From the NCBI GenBank assembly GCA_963556495.2, contig OY747704.1:1029001-1093000 (forward strand): a stretch of 64,000 nt of DNA. The letters run 5' to 3'. The translations under genes and the position numbers were made by a program. This document shows, piece after piece, positions 45,834 through 56,796 of the stretch (within the stretch, counting starts at the first letter, position 1; each line of letters starts with the position of its first letter). The notes beneath the pieces are model-generated. The model was not told the DNA's origin. It searched no databases and worked only from the letters and a program-made list of their open reading frames with translations. The DNA is from Valencia hispanica. Taxonomy: Eukaryota > Chordata > Actinopteri > Cyprinodontiformes > Valenciidae.

Positions 45834-47007
45834 AAGGCAAGGCAAGGCAATTTTATTTGTATAGCACACTTTTTACAACAAGGTAATTCAAGGTGTTTTA
45901 CATGATTATGGGGTAAAATAAAAATAGCAGTAACACACAGACAAAGCATATAAAGTAAAAAACAGCAATAAAGCAAGAAGCATACACAGATACATCAAGG
46001 CATTACAAAGCATATAAAGTAAAAAGAGCAATAAAACAAGAAACGTACACAAAATGTATGATACATCAAAACATTACTCAAAAGCAGCTCTAAACAGATA
46101 CATTTTTAGTTGTGATTTAAAATAACTCTTTGCAGTTGTCTGGAAGTTTGTTCCAGATTAGAGGAGCATAGAAAGTGAAAGCTGCTTCTCCATGTTTGGT
46201 TCTGATTCTAGGGATGTTGAGTAGACTGGAATTAGAGGACCTGAATGTTCTGCTGGGTTGGCATAGTAACAGTAGATCTTCAACATGCTTTGGTCCTAGG
46301 CCATTTAATTATTTATAAACTAGGACAAGTATTTTGAAATCTGTTCTCTGAGCTACAGGGAGCCAGTGTAAGGACTTTAGAACTGGGGTGATGTGCTCTT
46401 TATTCCTGGTTCTAGTGAGGAACACGAGCAGCAGCAGTCTGGATCAGCTGCAGCTGTCTGATTGACTTTTTAGGCAGACCTGTGAGAACGCTGTTGCAGT
46501 AATCAATCCAAAGAAAGAAACGCATAGATGAGTTTTTCGAGGTCCTGTTGTGACATCAGTTATTGAATCCTAGAAATGTTCTTCAGGTGATAGAAGGCTG
46601 ACCTTGTTATTGCCTGATTGTGACCCTAGAGGTTCAGATCTGAGTCCATAACTACACCTAGATTTCAGGCCTGATCAGCAGTTTCTAGCTGTATTGACTG
46701 AAGCTGTTTGCTGACTCTCGATTATTCCTCCTCAGGTCCAACAGTAATTACATTTGTATTGTTTCTGTTCAGCTGGAGAAAGTTAATGGCACATTCATCC
46801 ATTGATTTGCTCAATGCATTTACTTAGGGTTTGGATGGGTTCAAAGTCACCTGGTGTCATTGTAATGTAGAGCTGAGTATCATCTGCATAGTTTTGGTAG
46901 CTTATCCTATTGGTAGTCAGTTTGTTGCTGCGTTACAGACCAACCGTCTAATTGTTAGAATCTATCTGTGAAAAAGCTGGAAAATTTATTGCAGGCCCTG
47001 GTAGAAT

Positions 47008-47334
47008 TTAGTTGAGGGCTACTGTCACTGGAGGATTAGTTAGTCTTTCCACTGTTGCAAACAGAGTCTGTGCATTATTAATGTTTCTGTTAATGATTTC
47101 AGAGAAGAAAGATTCCATTGCATCTTTTAAAAGGAACTGATATATGTTCAGTCTCTCTTTGTAGATCTCACAGTGAACCTGGAGTCGAGTTTTCCGCCAT
47201 TTTCTCTCGGCTCGTCGACACTCCTTTGTTTTACTACGTAGCAATGGATTGTTAGTCCAAGGAAACTTCTTTCTACCTGAGACTGATTTCACTTTAGTTT
47301 GACCAACGGAATCAATAATGGCGGAAATGTTCAC
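47008..47334 (-). pseudogene. L2-B linker between endonuclease and reverse transcriptase
   Basis: The 108-codon frame begins MNISAIIDSVGQTKVKSVSG. It contains KKFPWTNNPLLRSKTKECRR and a basic segment, then LLKDAMESFFSEIINRNINN. This is the stretch that separates the endonuclease from the reverse transcriptase in L2/CR1 proteins. It is in order with the endonuclease to its right and the C-terminal pieces to its left, and is part of the element at 45834-50035. Confidence 0.75.
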
Positions 47335-47680
47335 GAGGAAATTATCTACCAGCTTGTTTACTGAGTCGGAGTTGGGAGTTGAGGGGGATGTGGTGGAAGG
47401 GTAAATACATTTAAAGGTTTCAACTGAACTGTCCCCACAGAAACGCTTTTTTACAGTTATCTCGCTGTGGCTAGCTATTTTAGCAGAGATGGTACTTTCA
47501 AAGAAAACACAGAAATGGTCAGATAATGCAATATCAATTACCGAGATGTCAGATATAGTTAAACCTTTGCAGATAATTAAGTCCAGAGTATGTCCTCTAT
47601 TGCATGTTGGTTGTTTGACATGGTGGGTCAGGCCGATGTTGTGAAGAGTGTCACTTAATGTGTTGCTAGTCTATCCTGGG

Positions 47681-49027
47681 TAGGGTTGGGAATTGAATTT
47701 GGACGATTCCAATTCCGATTCCTTGTTTCGATTACGGTTCCAAACGATTCTCGATTCCGATTCTTTGGAGGGACAGGGTCTTTTTTTTGTTTTTTTGCAT
47801 ATTTTAAATGACCTACTTTAAAATACACTACTTGTTTACACTGCTATTTCTTCTTAATCATTGTGTGTTGGTCCTACATGTGTGTATATTGAGCTTATTT
47901 ATTTACTTGCACAGTTTCTTTTTTTGTTATGTGTGTGTTGTTTTCATTTGTGTTTGAGTGCTGCTGCTGTAACAAGGAAATTTGCCTTATATTAATAAAG
48001 TATTTCTATCTACACACCTACCTACCTACCCATAGGAAGTCTTACTTGATGAAATAGTCTAAACTTTACTTAATTTCCCTTAATTTAATTTAATTTACTT
48101 CTGGGATCAATAAAGTATTTTTGAATTGAATTTGAATTGAACTATGGAATTGGAACATGGATTTTAATTCTATTAACTTTTTACTTTCAATGAATTTCTC
48201 ACAAGGCTGTTATCTATGGACTTGGGGATAAATATTACGATTTTTTTTCACAGTGGTAAAATTTTTACAGAAGACCTTTATTTTTGAAAATGTAATGAAA
48301 ACCGATTTCCAAACATCCTGAATGTCTGTCTGCAGAATATTGAACATAAAATGAGAAACAACTTCAACAATCCAATCCAGATTAGCTGCAGGTACATTAT
48401 AAAATCAGAAACCTCTCTGTGGAACTCCTCTAGTTGTTGCGTTTCCCTCGGCTGTGATGGTGAACGGAGGAGGCGGAGGACATCGGAGTATTGTCAGCTG
48501 CCCGGCGAACGTTAGCTTAGCAATCCCAGACCATTTGTCTATGAAAACAAATACATGAGCTAACGTTAGCTGGATATTGACACTTGAGTTGAACAACGGT
48601 TCGAGTATAACTTGTTTGCTGCCGTCATGTTGACATCAGACGTATTTTACTGACCGGATTTGGACTGCAGTGCGGCGGTGGGCTGATGGTGGGATCCGAG
48701 AGGAAGAGCTAATGAGGTAAGCCGGCACAGCGCGTCAAACACAGAGCGGTCGGTTATTTCTTACAGGTATAGCACTGAGCCCTGTTGTTTTGTTTGCTAC
48801 AGTGAAGACAAATCTTAGAGCGTCTCAACACACCTTCCATGATTGCGCAGTAACGCTAACACTTCTAGCGGATTCTTCGTTGGTATTTGGCGGATTCTTC
48901 TTCGTTGGTTTTCGGCGGACTGGGAATTGAAACTAGCAATCGTAATTTTGCAAATTTAACGATTCCGGGAGAATCGACATATGAGTCCTGGTTCCAATCG
49001 ATGCTCGATTCTCGATGCCCAAGCCTA
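47681..49027. mobile_element. hAT-type element (1347 bp) with perfect 8-bp duplication, inside L2-B
   Basis: The ends are TAGGGTTGGG and CCCAAGCCTA, with ATCCTGGG at 47673-47680 and 49028-49035. The interior includes two LINE-type tails (about 47974-48000 and 48105-48140) and repeated GATTCCGATTCC/GATTCTCGATTC motifs near both ends. No transposase was recognised. L2-B resumes on the other side at the same point, with one further frame change. Confidence 0.9.
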
Positions 49028-50035
49028 ATCCTGGGGGTTGTCAGTGTGAATGTTGAAGTCTCCCACAATGATTAATTGGTCACAATTGACACATAATATG
49101 GACAGAAGGTCGCTGAAATCATTAAAGAAGTTGGAGTTAAGTTTTGGGGTTTTATATAAACTTAGAAATAGAGCTTTCTTGGGCTCTTTTATCTGGGTGG
49201 CCAGGCATTCAAAAGAGTCAAATATGGTCAGGGATACCTTTTTAAAGTTCATTGAGTTATGAAAAATTGTGGCTACGCCTCCACCTCGTCTGTGTTTCCT
49301 GCTCTCTCTTAAGAAATTGTAGTTTGGATCAATGCAGATGTTTATTTACATCTAGGCAGGTTTCTGATAAAAAAGGACATGTATTTTATGTTCAGTGATG
49401 AATCCATTGATTAGGTGTGACTTTCCTGATAAAGACCTACTATTTAATAAAGGTAACTTAAGTGGTTTGATAATCGGTAGCTGAACCTTGTAACAGGTGA
49501 TCAATTTGAGATTTGTTTTATTATAAGAGCGTTTGGCTTTTGTTTTTTTTTCTCTTGCTTGTAATGACTTGAATGATTTTTTTGGGGTGGCCGGACAACT
49601 TCTGGAAGACGGTGAGAATAGGATTACTGTCCGGTTCCCTTGCATATCAGATGTCCGTTATTACCAGTTGGGGCATGTGCGGAATACATCCAGTGTTAGT
49701 CGCAGAGCCTTGATGTTGTTAAAGTTTTGGTGTTGGTTGTGACCCAATTCTAATTTGTGCTTTCAGTTTATGTGAGAAATCTCTAAACGAAGAGTCATTG
49801 GGTGTCGATGAGTCTGATGACATTGAAATATTTGCTGGAAATATTTGTTTTCTGTCAGTCTGTACAGCTGTCTGTGCTGGTGATGATGTGATCTTCACAT
49901 TGTGTGTGTCGGGAAATGTTTGGTCTCTGATAATATCCGCAGGCCGTGCTTCGAGGTCAGCTGTCGGGTGTTTTATGAAGTGTTTATTCAGATAACAGAA
50001 AATATTTTATGTCAAGAGTTTCAGTCCAGCTCTAT

Positions 50036-50209
50036 TAAGATAACATTTATTTGTCTTGTGGTTTACACATCCAAATATTATAAAGTTATTTATAAATGGG
50101 ATTGATTTTTCAACAGATTTTCTCTTCAACCATTTATGGATCATGTGAAGTCTACTGTATATTTAATCATTTTCTTCAGGGACTGGTTTGCTGATAAAGA
50201 TGTTTATGT
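50036..50209. other. Short unassigned spacer
   Basis: No feature recognised between the reverse L2-B and the forward L2-A. Confidence 0.3.
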
Positions 50210-50333
50210 TTGTGCTTAGGCTGTTTTGATTCAGTCGAGCTTTCGGAATTATCAAAAATATTAGCCTAATCTAAAAAAAACAGCTATAATTAAACCTTTA
50301 CTCAAGAAACCTTCCCTTGATCAAGATGACTTA

Positions 50334-50918
50334 GTGAATTACAGACCTATATCTAACCTTCCTTTCTTATCCAAAGTCCTTGAGAAAATTGTTGCTAATC
50401 AAGTCTGTGAGCATTTAAACAATAACGAGCTGTTTGAAGAGTTTCAGTCAGGTTTTAGAGCTCATTATAGCACTGAAACAGCACTGGTGAAGGTTACTAA
50501 TGATATTTTCATGGCCTCAGATAATGGACTTGTGTCTGTTCTGGTTTTGTTAGATCTCAGTGCTGCTTTTGACAAAGTCGATCATAATATTCTCTTAGAA
50601 AGGCTTGAACATGTTGCAGGGATCAAAGGAACAGCACTAGGCTGGCTTAAATCATATTTGTCTGATAGATTCCAGTTTGTTCATCTAAATGATAAATCTT
50701 CTTCACTCTCAAGGGTTTCTTGTGGAGTTCCACGGGGTTCTGTGCTTGGACCAATTCTGTTCACCATATATATGCTCCCAATTGGTAGAATCATTAGACA
50801 GCATGGGATAAATTTCCACAGCTATGCCGATGATACACAACTATATTTATCCATAAATCCTGATGAACCCAGTCAGCTAGGTAGATTACAGGCATGTCTG
50901 GAAGACATAAAAACATGA
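50334..50918 (+). CDS. L2-A reverse transcriptase, N-terminal and palm region, 194 codons
   Basis: The frame is open from [20 protein letters not shown] through [36 protein letters not shown] and CGVPRGSVLGPILFTIYM to HSYADDTQLYLSINPDEP. All palm motifs are present, including both aspartates of YADD. The usual T of FDTVDHN is K here and the Q of PQGS is R. It ends at a TGA at 50916-50918, in the place of TGG for tryptophan in the other copies. The next frame starts one codon later, so a single substitution divides the protein. Confidence 0.9.
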   Translation: MNYRPISNLPFLSKVLEKIVANQVCEHLNNNELFEEFQSGFRAHYSTETALVKVTNDIFMASDNGLVSVLVLLDLSAAFDKVDHNILLERLEHVAGIKGTALGWLKSYLSDRFQFVHLNDKSSSLSRVSCGVPRGSVLGPILFTIYMLPIGRIIRQHGINFHSYADDTQLYLSINPDEPSQLGRLQACLEDIKT

Positions 50919-52169
50919 ATGACCCTAAACTTTTTGCTTTTAAATTCTGACAAAACAGAAGTTGCTGTCTTTGGACCAGAAGTTCTTAAACAGAAACTGA
51001 TTAGTCAATCACTTCATCTGGATGGCATTAAATTGGCCCCCAGTAATAACGTAAAGAACCTCGGCGTTATTTTTGACCGAGACTTGACATTTATATCCCA
51101 TATTAAACAGGTTTCTAGGATTTCTTTCTTTAACCTCCGGAATATTGCTAAAATTAGAAACATCCTGTCCAGGAGTGATGGTGAGAAACTAGTCCATGGA
51201 TTTGTTACCTCAAGGCTGGACTACTGTAATTCTTTACTATCAGGAAGTCCACAGAATGCCATTAAAAGCCTTCAGTTGATCCAAAATGCGGCAGCAAGAG
51301 TTCTGATGAATATTAAAAAGAGAGATCACATTTCTCCTATTTTAGATTCCCTTCATTGGCTCCCTGTTCAATCCAGAATAGAATTTAAGATCCTTCTTCT
51401 TACATACAAAACCCTAAATAATCAAGCTCCATCGTACACCCATCATAACCTAGGTGTAGTAATGGACTCAGACCTGAACCTCCAGGGTCACATAAAGGCA
51501 ATAACAAGGTCAGCGTTCTATCACCTGAAGAACATCTCTAGGATTAAAGGACTGATTTTGCAACACGACCTAGAAAAACTCATCCATGCGTTTATCTTTA
51601 GTCGGATTGATTACTGCAACAGCATCTTCACAGGTCTGCCTAAAAAGTCAATCAGACAGCTGCAGCTGATCCAGAACGCTGCCGCTCGCGTCCTCACTAG
51701 AACCAGGAAAGTAGAGCACATCACCCCAGTTCTAAAGTCCTTACACTGGCTCCCTGTAGCTCAGAGAATAGACTTTAAAATACTTTTACTAGTTTATAAA
51801 TCATTACATGGCTTAAAACTTTCCTTTTTGATAAAGCTTATAGTTAGAGTGGCTAAGGTCATCCTGAGCTATCTCTGTAGTTATGCTGCTATAGGCTTAG
51901 ACTGCTGGAGGACAGACTTACCAATTTTCTTCACTCTGCTACTTCCTTTTCTCCTACTACTCTCCAGTTGTATTACAGTACATTCTGTTATTTCGACTGT
52001 TAACTTTGTTTTCTCTCAGTGTTTTTCTCTCCATAGAAGATATACCTGGTCTGGTATCCTGCTTGGCTGCAATGCCCTGTTGGACGCGGGGGCATCGACT
52101 GGGATGGTGCTCCCAGTGGCTGAACATCCACTGTGTGCTGTTATCAACTTTTTACTTTCTGTAACATAG
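50919..52169 (+). CDS. Chimeric L2-A/L2-B LINE C-terminal frame, 416 codons
   Basis: Residues about 1-172 are the L2-A thumb and C-terminal region (LNFLLLNSDKTEVAVFGPEV to LLLTYKTLNNQAPSY). Residues about 175-300 are the homologous L2-B region (NLGVVMDSDLNLQG to LLLVYKSLHGL), so this domain occurs twice in tandem. The rest is L2-A sequence read in a non-native frame (KLSFLIKLIVRVAKV). The long open frame is thus a by-product of the fusion and probably not a functional protein. It lies directly after the TGA that ends 50334-50918. Confidence 0.85.
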   Translation: MTLNFLLLNSDKTEVAVFGPEVLKQKLISQSLHLDGIKLAPSNNVKNLGVIFDRDLTFISHIKQVSRISFFNLRNIAKIRNILSRSDGEKLVHGFVTSRLDYCNSLLSGSPQNAIKSLQLIQNAAARVLMNIKKRDHISPILDSLHWLPVQSRIEFKILLLTYKTLNNQAPSYTHHNLGVVMDSDLNLQGHIKAITRSAFYHLKNISRIKGLILQHDLEKLIHAFIFSRIDYCNSIFTGLPKKSIRQLQLIQNAAARVLTRTRKVEHITPVLKSLHWLPVAQRIDFKILLLVYKSLHGLKLSFLIKLIVRVAKVILSYLCSYAAIGLDCWRTDLPIFFTLLLPFLLLLSSCITVHSVISTVNFVFSQCFSLHRRYTWSGILLGCNALLDAGASTGMVLPVAEHPLCAVINFLLSVT

Positions 52170-52569
52170 AGAGTACTCTTATATCAGATCTTCTGTTCCT
52201 TCTGTGTCTCTGCTCTGTCTTCTCAAACCCCCAGACGGTCGTGGCAGATGGCCGCTCCTACTGAGCCTGGTTCTGTTGGAGGTTTCTTCCTGTTAAAGGG
52301 GAGTTTTTCCTCTCCACCGTTGCTACATGCTTGCTCAGTATGAGGGATTGCTGAAGGATTGCTGTGGTTGGAAAGTCTGCATCAACGGGGCCCAACCTCA
52401 CGCCAATGACTGACGCAATCTGCTGGGATTCCTTAAATAAGAAACTTTTTAACTGATTGGAATGTTTGTATAAATGTATTGAAATGACTTCTGGTTAAGT
52501 GCCTTGAGATGACATCTGTTGTGAATTGGCGCTATATAAATAAACTGAATTGAATTGAATTGAATTAAA

Positions 52570-53125
52570 GTCTATACTCCAGTCTTTGGAGTTTCGAAAT
52601 CTAGGTGTAGTAATGAACTCAGACATGAAACTCCAGGATCACATAAAGGCAATAACAAGGTCAGCTTTCTATCACCTGAAGAACATTTCTAGGATTAAAA
52701 GACTAATGTCACAACAGGACCTTAAAAAGCTCATCCATGCGTTTATCTTTAGTCGGGTTGATTACTGCAACAGCGTCTTCACAGGTCTGCCTAAAAAGTC
52801 TATCAGACAGCTGCAGCTGATCCAGAACACTGCTGCTCTCGTCCACACTAGAACCAGGAAAGTAGAGCACATCACCCCAGTTCTAAAGTCCTTAACTGGC
52901 TCCCTGTAGCTCAGAGAATAGACTTCTAAATACATGTCCTAGTTTATAAATCATTGAATGGCTTAGCACCAAAGTATGTTGAAGATCTACTGTTACTATA
53001 GCAACCCCCCATGCCACTCAGGTCCTTTAATTCTAGTCTACTCAACATCCCTAGAATCAGAACCAAACATGGAGAAGCAGCTTTCAGTTTCTATGCTCCT
53101 CTAATCTGGAACAAACTTTCCCGCA
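52570..53125 (+). pseudogene. L2-B LINE fragment, C-terminal region
   Basis: The frame 52586-52909 reads MEFRNLGVVMNSDMKLQDHI, AITRSAFYHLKNISRIKRL and FSRVDYCNSVFTGLPKKSIR. After frame changes it gives SSLLNIPRIRTKHGEAAF and YAPLIWNKL, then is lost at about 53125 before the FRxAFE end and tail. It follows the tail of the chimeric L2-A element with almost no spacer. Confidence 0.82.
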
Positions 53126-53789
53126 CGAGCCTCTCCCACTGCCTCACCGTGGACAGCAGCTCCTGCTTCTGGGGTGGAGGAGTGAGCTGTCCACTCGTCA
53201 CCGGTTCTCCCTATCTCGCTCTGCTCACCAACTCCTTCTGTTCCTGACTGCCAGTCATCAGCTCCGCTTGTTTCACTCTGCCCTCCATTTAGCAACTCAT
53301 CAACTCCAGTCAGTCTGCCAGTCTCGCCAGCATCCAAACTTTCCACCCAGCTTTTTCGCCAACTCCATGATCCTGGTTCCCCGTCTCCACAGGATCTGGC
53401 TCACATCTCGTGTCTCCGCAGCAGTCCTTCAGCCCACTACAATCAATGCACCAGCTGTTCAACCCGCAGTGGTTCTGCAGCTTGTAGAGACCCCTGCAAA
53501 AGTTCAGTTGACAGCAGGTCCAGCTCCAGCTTCCATGTCACCTGCTTGCCAGTCATCCACACATGCTGTTCCAGTCAGCATGCCAATCTCAGTATGCCAG
53601 TTGGCCTGCGATCCTCACCAGTCAGCCTACGAGCATCACTCAGTCCGGTCTCTCGTCTTTGTTGTTTTACTCTTGCCTTCATTGTCTTCATTGTCTTCAT
53701 CATCATCTCATCAGCTCATCATTCAGTAAACGACGTTGCACTCTTACCTGCGTCTGCATTTGGGTCCATGCTACATCCTGGCTTCCTAA
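53126..53789 (+). other. Unassigned proline- and serine-rich reading region
   Basis: Several overlapping open frames (53268-53729, 53546-53881, 53563-53916) are rich in Ser, Pro, Gln and His. The end (GCACTCTTACCTGCGTCTGCATT, about 53740) resembles the start of retroelement-derived transcripts common in fish. None of the frames can be named. Confidence 0.35.
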
Positions 53790-54580
53790 CACCAATGAAG
53801 GGGGTGATGCTGGTCATACCTGGCAGACCCAACCGTATTGTGAGGGTCTGCTTGGAACATCTGGCGGACTCTCATGTCTGAAAGAGCTTTGTATCTTGCC
53901 TCCAGCAGAAGTTTGAATACATCCCGGGGGAGACGGGGGGTACATTGATTCTGAGTGAGCCATGTTCCATGTCATTGTCAAGGATGACCGGAGCTGTGGC
54001 TGCAAGGTGGTCAGTGCCTGTCGTGGTTACAATCCTCTTACCCGCTGGTGGAGACAGGTGGTGAGGGATGCTGTCAAGCTGAAGAAGGAGTCCGAACTAG
54101 TGTTTTTAGCTTATGAAACCCCGGAAGCATCAGGTAGGTACTGGCAGTTAAGCAGAATGCAAATCAAGTGGTTGCTGAGGCAAAATGTAGAGTGTGGAAA
54201 AAGTTTTGTGAGACCATAGAAAACGCCTCCGGTACAGCTTTGAGGCAATGCTGGTCTGCCATGGAGACCCTTAGGGCTCTGCATGTTGTAAGGCTGTGTT
54301 TGTTAACACTGCTCTGCAATATTGTGTTCCCTTGGACTGGCAGATAGGGGTGGTGGTCCCCCTGGTTAAAAATGGGGACCGCAGTGTATGTTTCAACTAC
54401 AAGGGGATCACACCCCTGCTGAGGTCTATTCAGGGGTTCTGCAGAGGAGGTTCCTTCGGACAGCTGAATCTCGGATCCATGAGAAACAATGTGGTTTATG
54501 TCCTGGCCATGAAACACTGGACCAGCTCTACACCCTCAGAAGGTCCTGGAGGGTACATGCCGTTCACGTCTTAAAGCTAT
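53790..54580 (+). pseudogene. Rex3/RTE-type LINE fragment, linker and start of reverse transcriptase
   Basis: Pieces read GRPNRIVRVCLEHLADSHV, then YNPLTRWWRQVVRDAVKLKK and TPEASGRYWQLSRMQIKW. These match the region between endonuclease and reverse transcriptase. After a deletion comes DWQIGVVVPLVKNGDRSVCF and a degenerate LRSIQGFC. Frames change several times. Lost at about 54580. It covers some of the section missing between 38888 and 40396 in the other copy. Confidence 0.7.
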
Positions 54581-55089
54581 CGAAGATGGTGCTTGCATGT
54601 GGGGCTTGCTGTCTATCGCTCCAAATTCTTTTGTTGATTGTTACTGTTTTATTGTACTTTATTGGCTGGTTTGATCTTTCTGCTTCTCTGGTATATGATC
54701 GCCAGTCTCTTCTGCATTTTGAACATATTTACAAATCTCTCTGAAATGAGAAATTTGAAGAAAACCCCTACAACCTTCCACCACCCTATGTACCAGTTTT
54801 TCTACACCGCAATCATTCCAAGTCTATACAGACTAAATGCCCAAAGAGATGGGGTAAGAGAGGTGGAATGTTAGTGCAGCTCAAAGCCTCTCTGAAGTGC
54901 TCGAAAAAGAAGCAATCCTGCTCATGTTGGAGATATTGTTCCTTGTAATGTTTGATATTACCTGTTTTTCCTGGATTAACGCCGTCATAAGGACGCCGAC
55001 CGATGGCCACTCCTGCTCAACAGCTGCAGTGGCGCTAACATGGAGTGAGGCTCTGCAACCTCATGCCCGTGAGTTGGGCCTCTCCGGGT
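54581..55089. other. No recognisable gene
   Basis: A hydrophobic frame at 54638-54874 is unrecognised. The last part (from about 54995) may be the 5' region of the L2-C LINE. Confidence 0.3.
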
Positions 55090-55513
55090 TCTGATGAGGT
55101 GACTGTTCACTCAGCTTTTGTTAACACCAGATCTCTGGCTAACAATACTTTTTTAAAGTTACTTCTTTCTCTCGTGGGTGCTGGATTTCTTGTTTTTAAC
55201 TGAGATATGGATTCGGGCTGGAGAGATCACCCCTTTCTTGCAACTTCTTCCCCCGGACTGTGGCTTATTTAGCCTACCATGGACTACAGGTAAAGGTAGT
55301 GGAGTTGCCCTGGTATTTTGCACCAGAGTCCCCTGTCGACAGCCTCCAGTTGAACACTTCCCCAGCTTTGAAGTTCAACTAGTGAAGATTAAAGGTGAAT
55401 CCCGTTTTATTTGATTTTAATCTTCTTGCTGCTGTGCGTCGTCAGTGTCTGATTAATTCAGGTGTCACAATTTGTGGGGTTTTTTTTCAGATATGCAGTT
55501 CATTTCTTTAGAT

Positions 55514-55737
55514 CAAGGGTGCCCAACCCTGGTCCTTGAGATCTACCATCCAGCAACTTTTAGGTGCATCCCTTCTCATCACAGCTGAATCAAATAAAGG
55601 GCTTGTTACCAGGCCTCTGCAGAGCTGACAGACTGCTGATGAGGGAATCGAACTATTTGATTCAGGTGTGTTGGAGCTGGTATACATCCAAAAATTGTAG
55701 GACGGTAGATCTCGAGGACCAGGATTAGGCACGCCTG
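55514..55737. mobile_element. hAT MITE (224 bp) with perfect 8-bp duplication, inside L2-C
   Basis: The ends are CAAGGGTGCCCAACCCTGG and the near inverse of CAGGCGTGCCTAATCCTGG, both followed by TCCT-GAGATCTACC. CTTTAGAT lies at 55506-55513 and 55738-55745. I recognise the 'GTGCCCAACCCTGGTCCT' repeat as a common fish MITE. Confidence 0.92.
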
Positions 55738-56796
55738 CTTTAGATCATATACATACTGGAGATAATGATCTTTTTCTTCATGATTTTAACTTTGTATGTA
55801 CAGCTGTTTTAGATGAAATTGCTACTTTTCATTTGAAGCGCTGGTTGTAGACGGTTGTAGAGCCCTGGATCAATGATGCACTATGAAAAGGTGGAAGAAA
55901 GATAGGCTTCATATTTCTTTGGTAATACTGCGGCAATGTCTTGTCGAATATCAGGCTGCCTTTAAGAAAGCAAAAACTTGGTTTAATTCTAACTTTGTCT
56001 CTGAGAATAGTGATAAGCCTCAGCTTCTTTTTAACTAATTGAAGTCAATGTTGCAGCCTGGGTTCCATCTGATTCACTTTGCAAATCTTTTGCTATGTTT
56101 TACTGTGGAAAGGTACATGTTATTAGGTCTACACTTCCTTTTTCTATGCCCAATCCAGTGACGTCTCATCCCTTTCTTGTTGTTTTTGATCGGTTTGCTT
56201 CAGTGTCTCCTCCTCAATTGTTGAAGTTACTAAATAGGTTAAAAACCTTCATTCTGCCCAGAGGGTAGTGTTCAACTGAGACTATTGTTAGAGGTTTTTA
56301 GAGCTGTTGATCCTCATGTTCGCACATTAATAAATGGCACTCTAACTTTAGATTGTGTCCCAGCTGGCTTTAAATATGCCGGGGTCCAACCTCTCTTAAA
56401 AAAGAAGGATTTAGATCTTAATGTTCTTTCAACCTTTAGGCATATTTTTAAATTACCTTTTCTTTCTAAAATCTTGGGAGAAAATTGTTTATCTCCAACT
56501 TCTGGAACTCTTGCAGTTACATGAAATCACAGAAAAATGTCAGTCTGGTTTTAAAATTGGACACAGTACAGAATCAGCCCTCAGAGTTTTCAATGATAAT
56601 TCATCTGAATTATCATTGAAAACTATCAGTATCTCCTGAATCTTCATGAGATACTGCAATTTTAACTCTGTTGGATCTGTCGGCTGCATTTAAAACTGTG
56701 GGTCACAACATTCTTTTATCTTACCTTGACCATTCTGTCGGTCTTAAGGGCACAGTTCTTAACCTGATAAAGTTAATTACTTTTTTTAACAGGCTT

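Larger units (their letters stand above)
45834..50035 (-). mobile_element. L2-B LINE, reverse strand, interrupted by a hAT element and lacking the RT core
   Basis: Reading leftwards: a 5' region (about 50035-49650), a frame from 49645 with LLNSRSLSGKSHLINGFI, and endonuclease motifs ending IIVGDFNIHTDNPQD (49025-49252). A hAT insertion (47681-49027) follows. Next come the rest of the endonuclease and linker (47640-47008, including SGRKKFPWTNNPLLRSK and RERK-type basic region). A jump near 46985 removes the main palm. Then YADDTQLYITMTPGDFE and degenerate C-terminal blocks follow, and a tail of AATTGCCTTGCCTTGCCTTA at 45834. The 5' boundary is approximate. Stops and frameshifts make it inactive. 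Confidence 0.82.
50210..52565 (+). mobile_element. Chimeric L2-A LINE carrying an internal L2-B segment
   Basis: The first part matches L2-A: degenerate start, reverse transcriptase frame 50334-50918, then frame 50919-52169. At about 51437 the sequence switches to L2-B (NLGVVMDSDLNLQGHIKAI...). At 51810-51815 it switches back to L2-A through a shared GGCTTA. The 3' end has GCCTTGAGATGACATCTG and a TGAATTGAATTGAATT tail. A 5' internal deletion near 50275 removes about 110 bp present in the copy at 10320. Confidence 0.88.

Noticed and set aside
53268..53916. Overlapping Ser/Pro-rich frames as a novel protein
   Set aside because: Three frames overlap in the same low-complexity stretch between LINE fragments; no domain or start context favours any.
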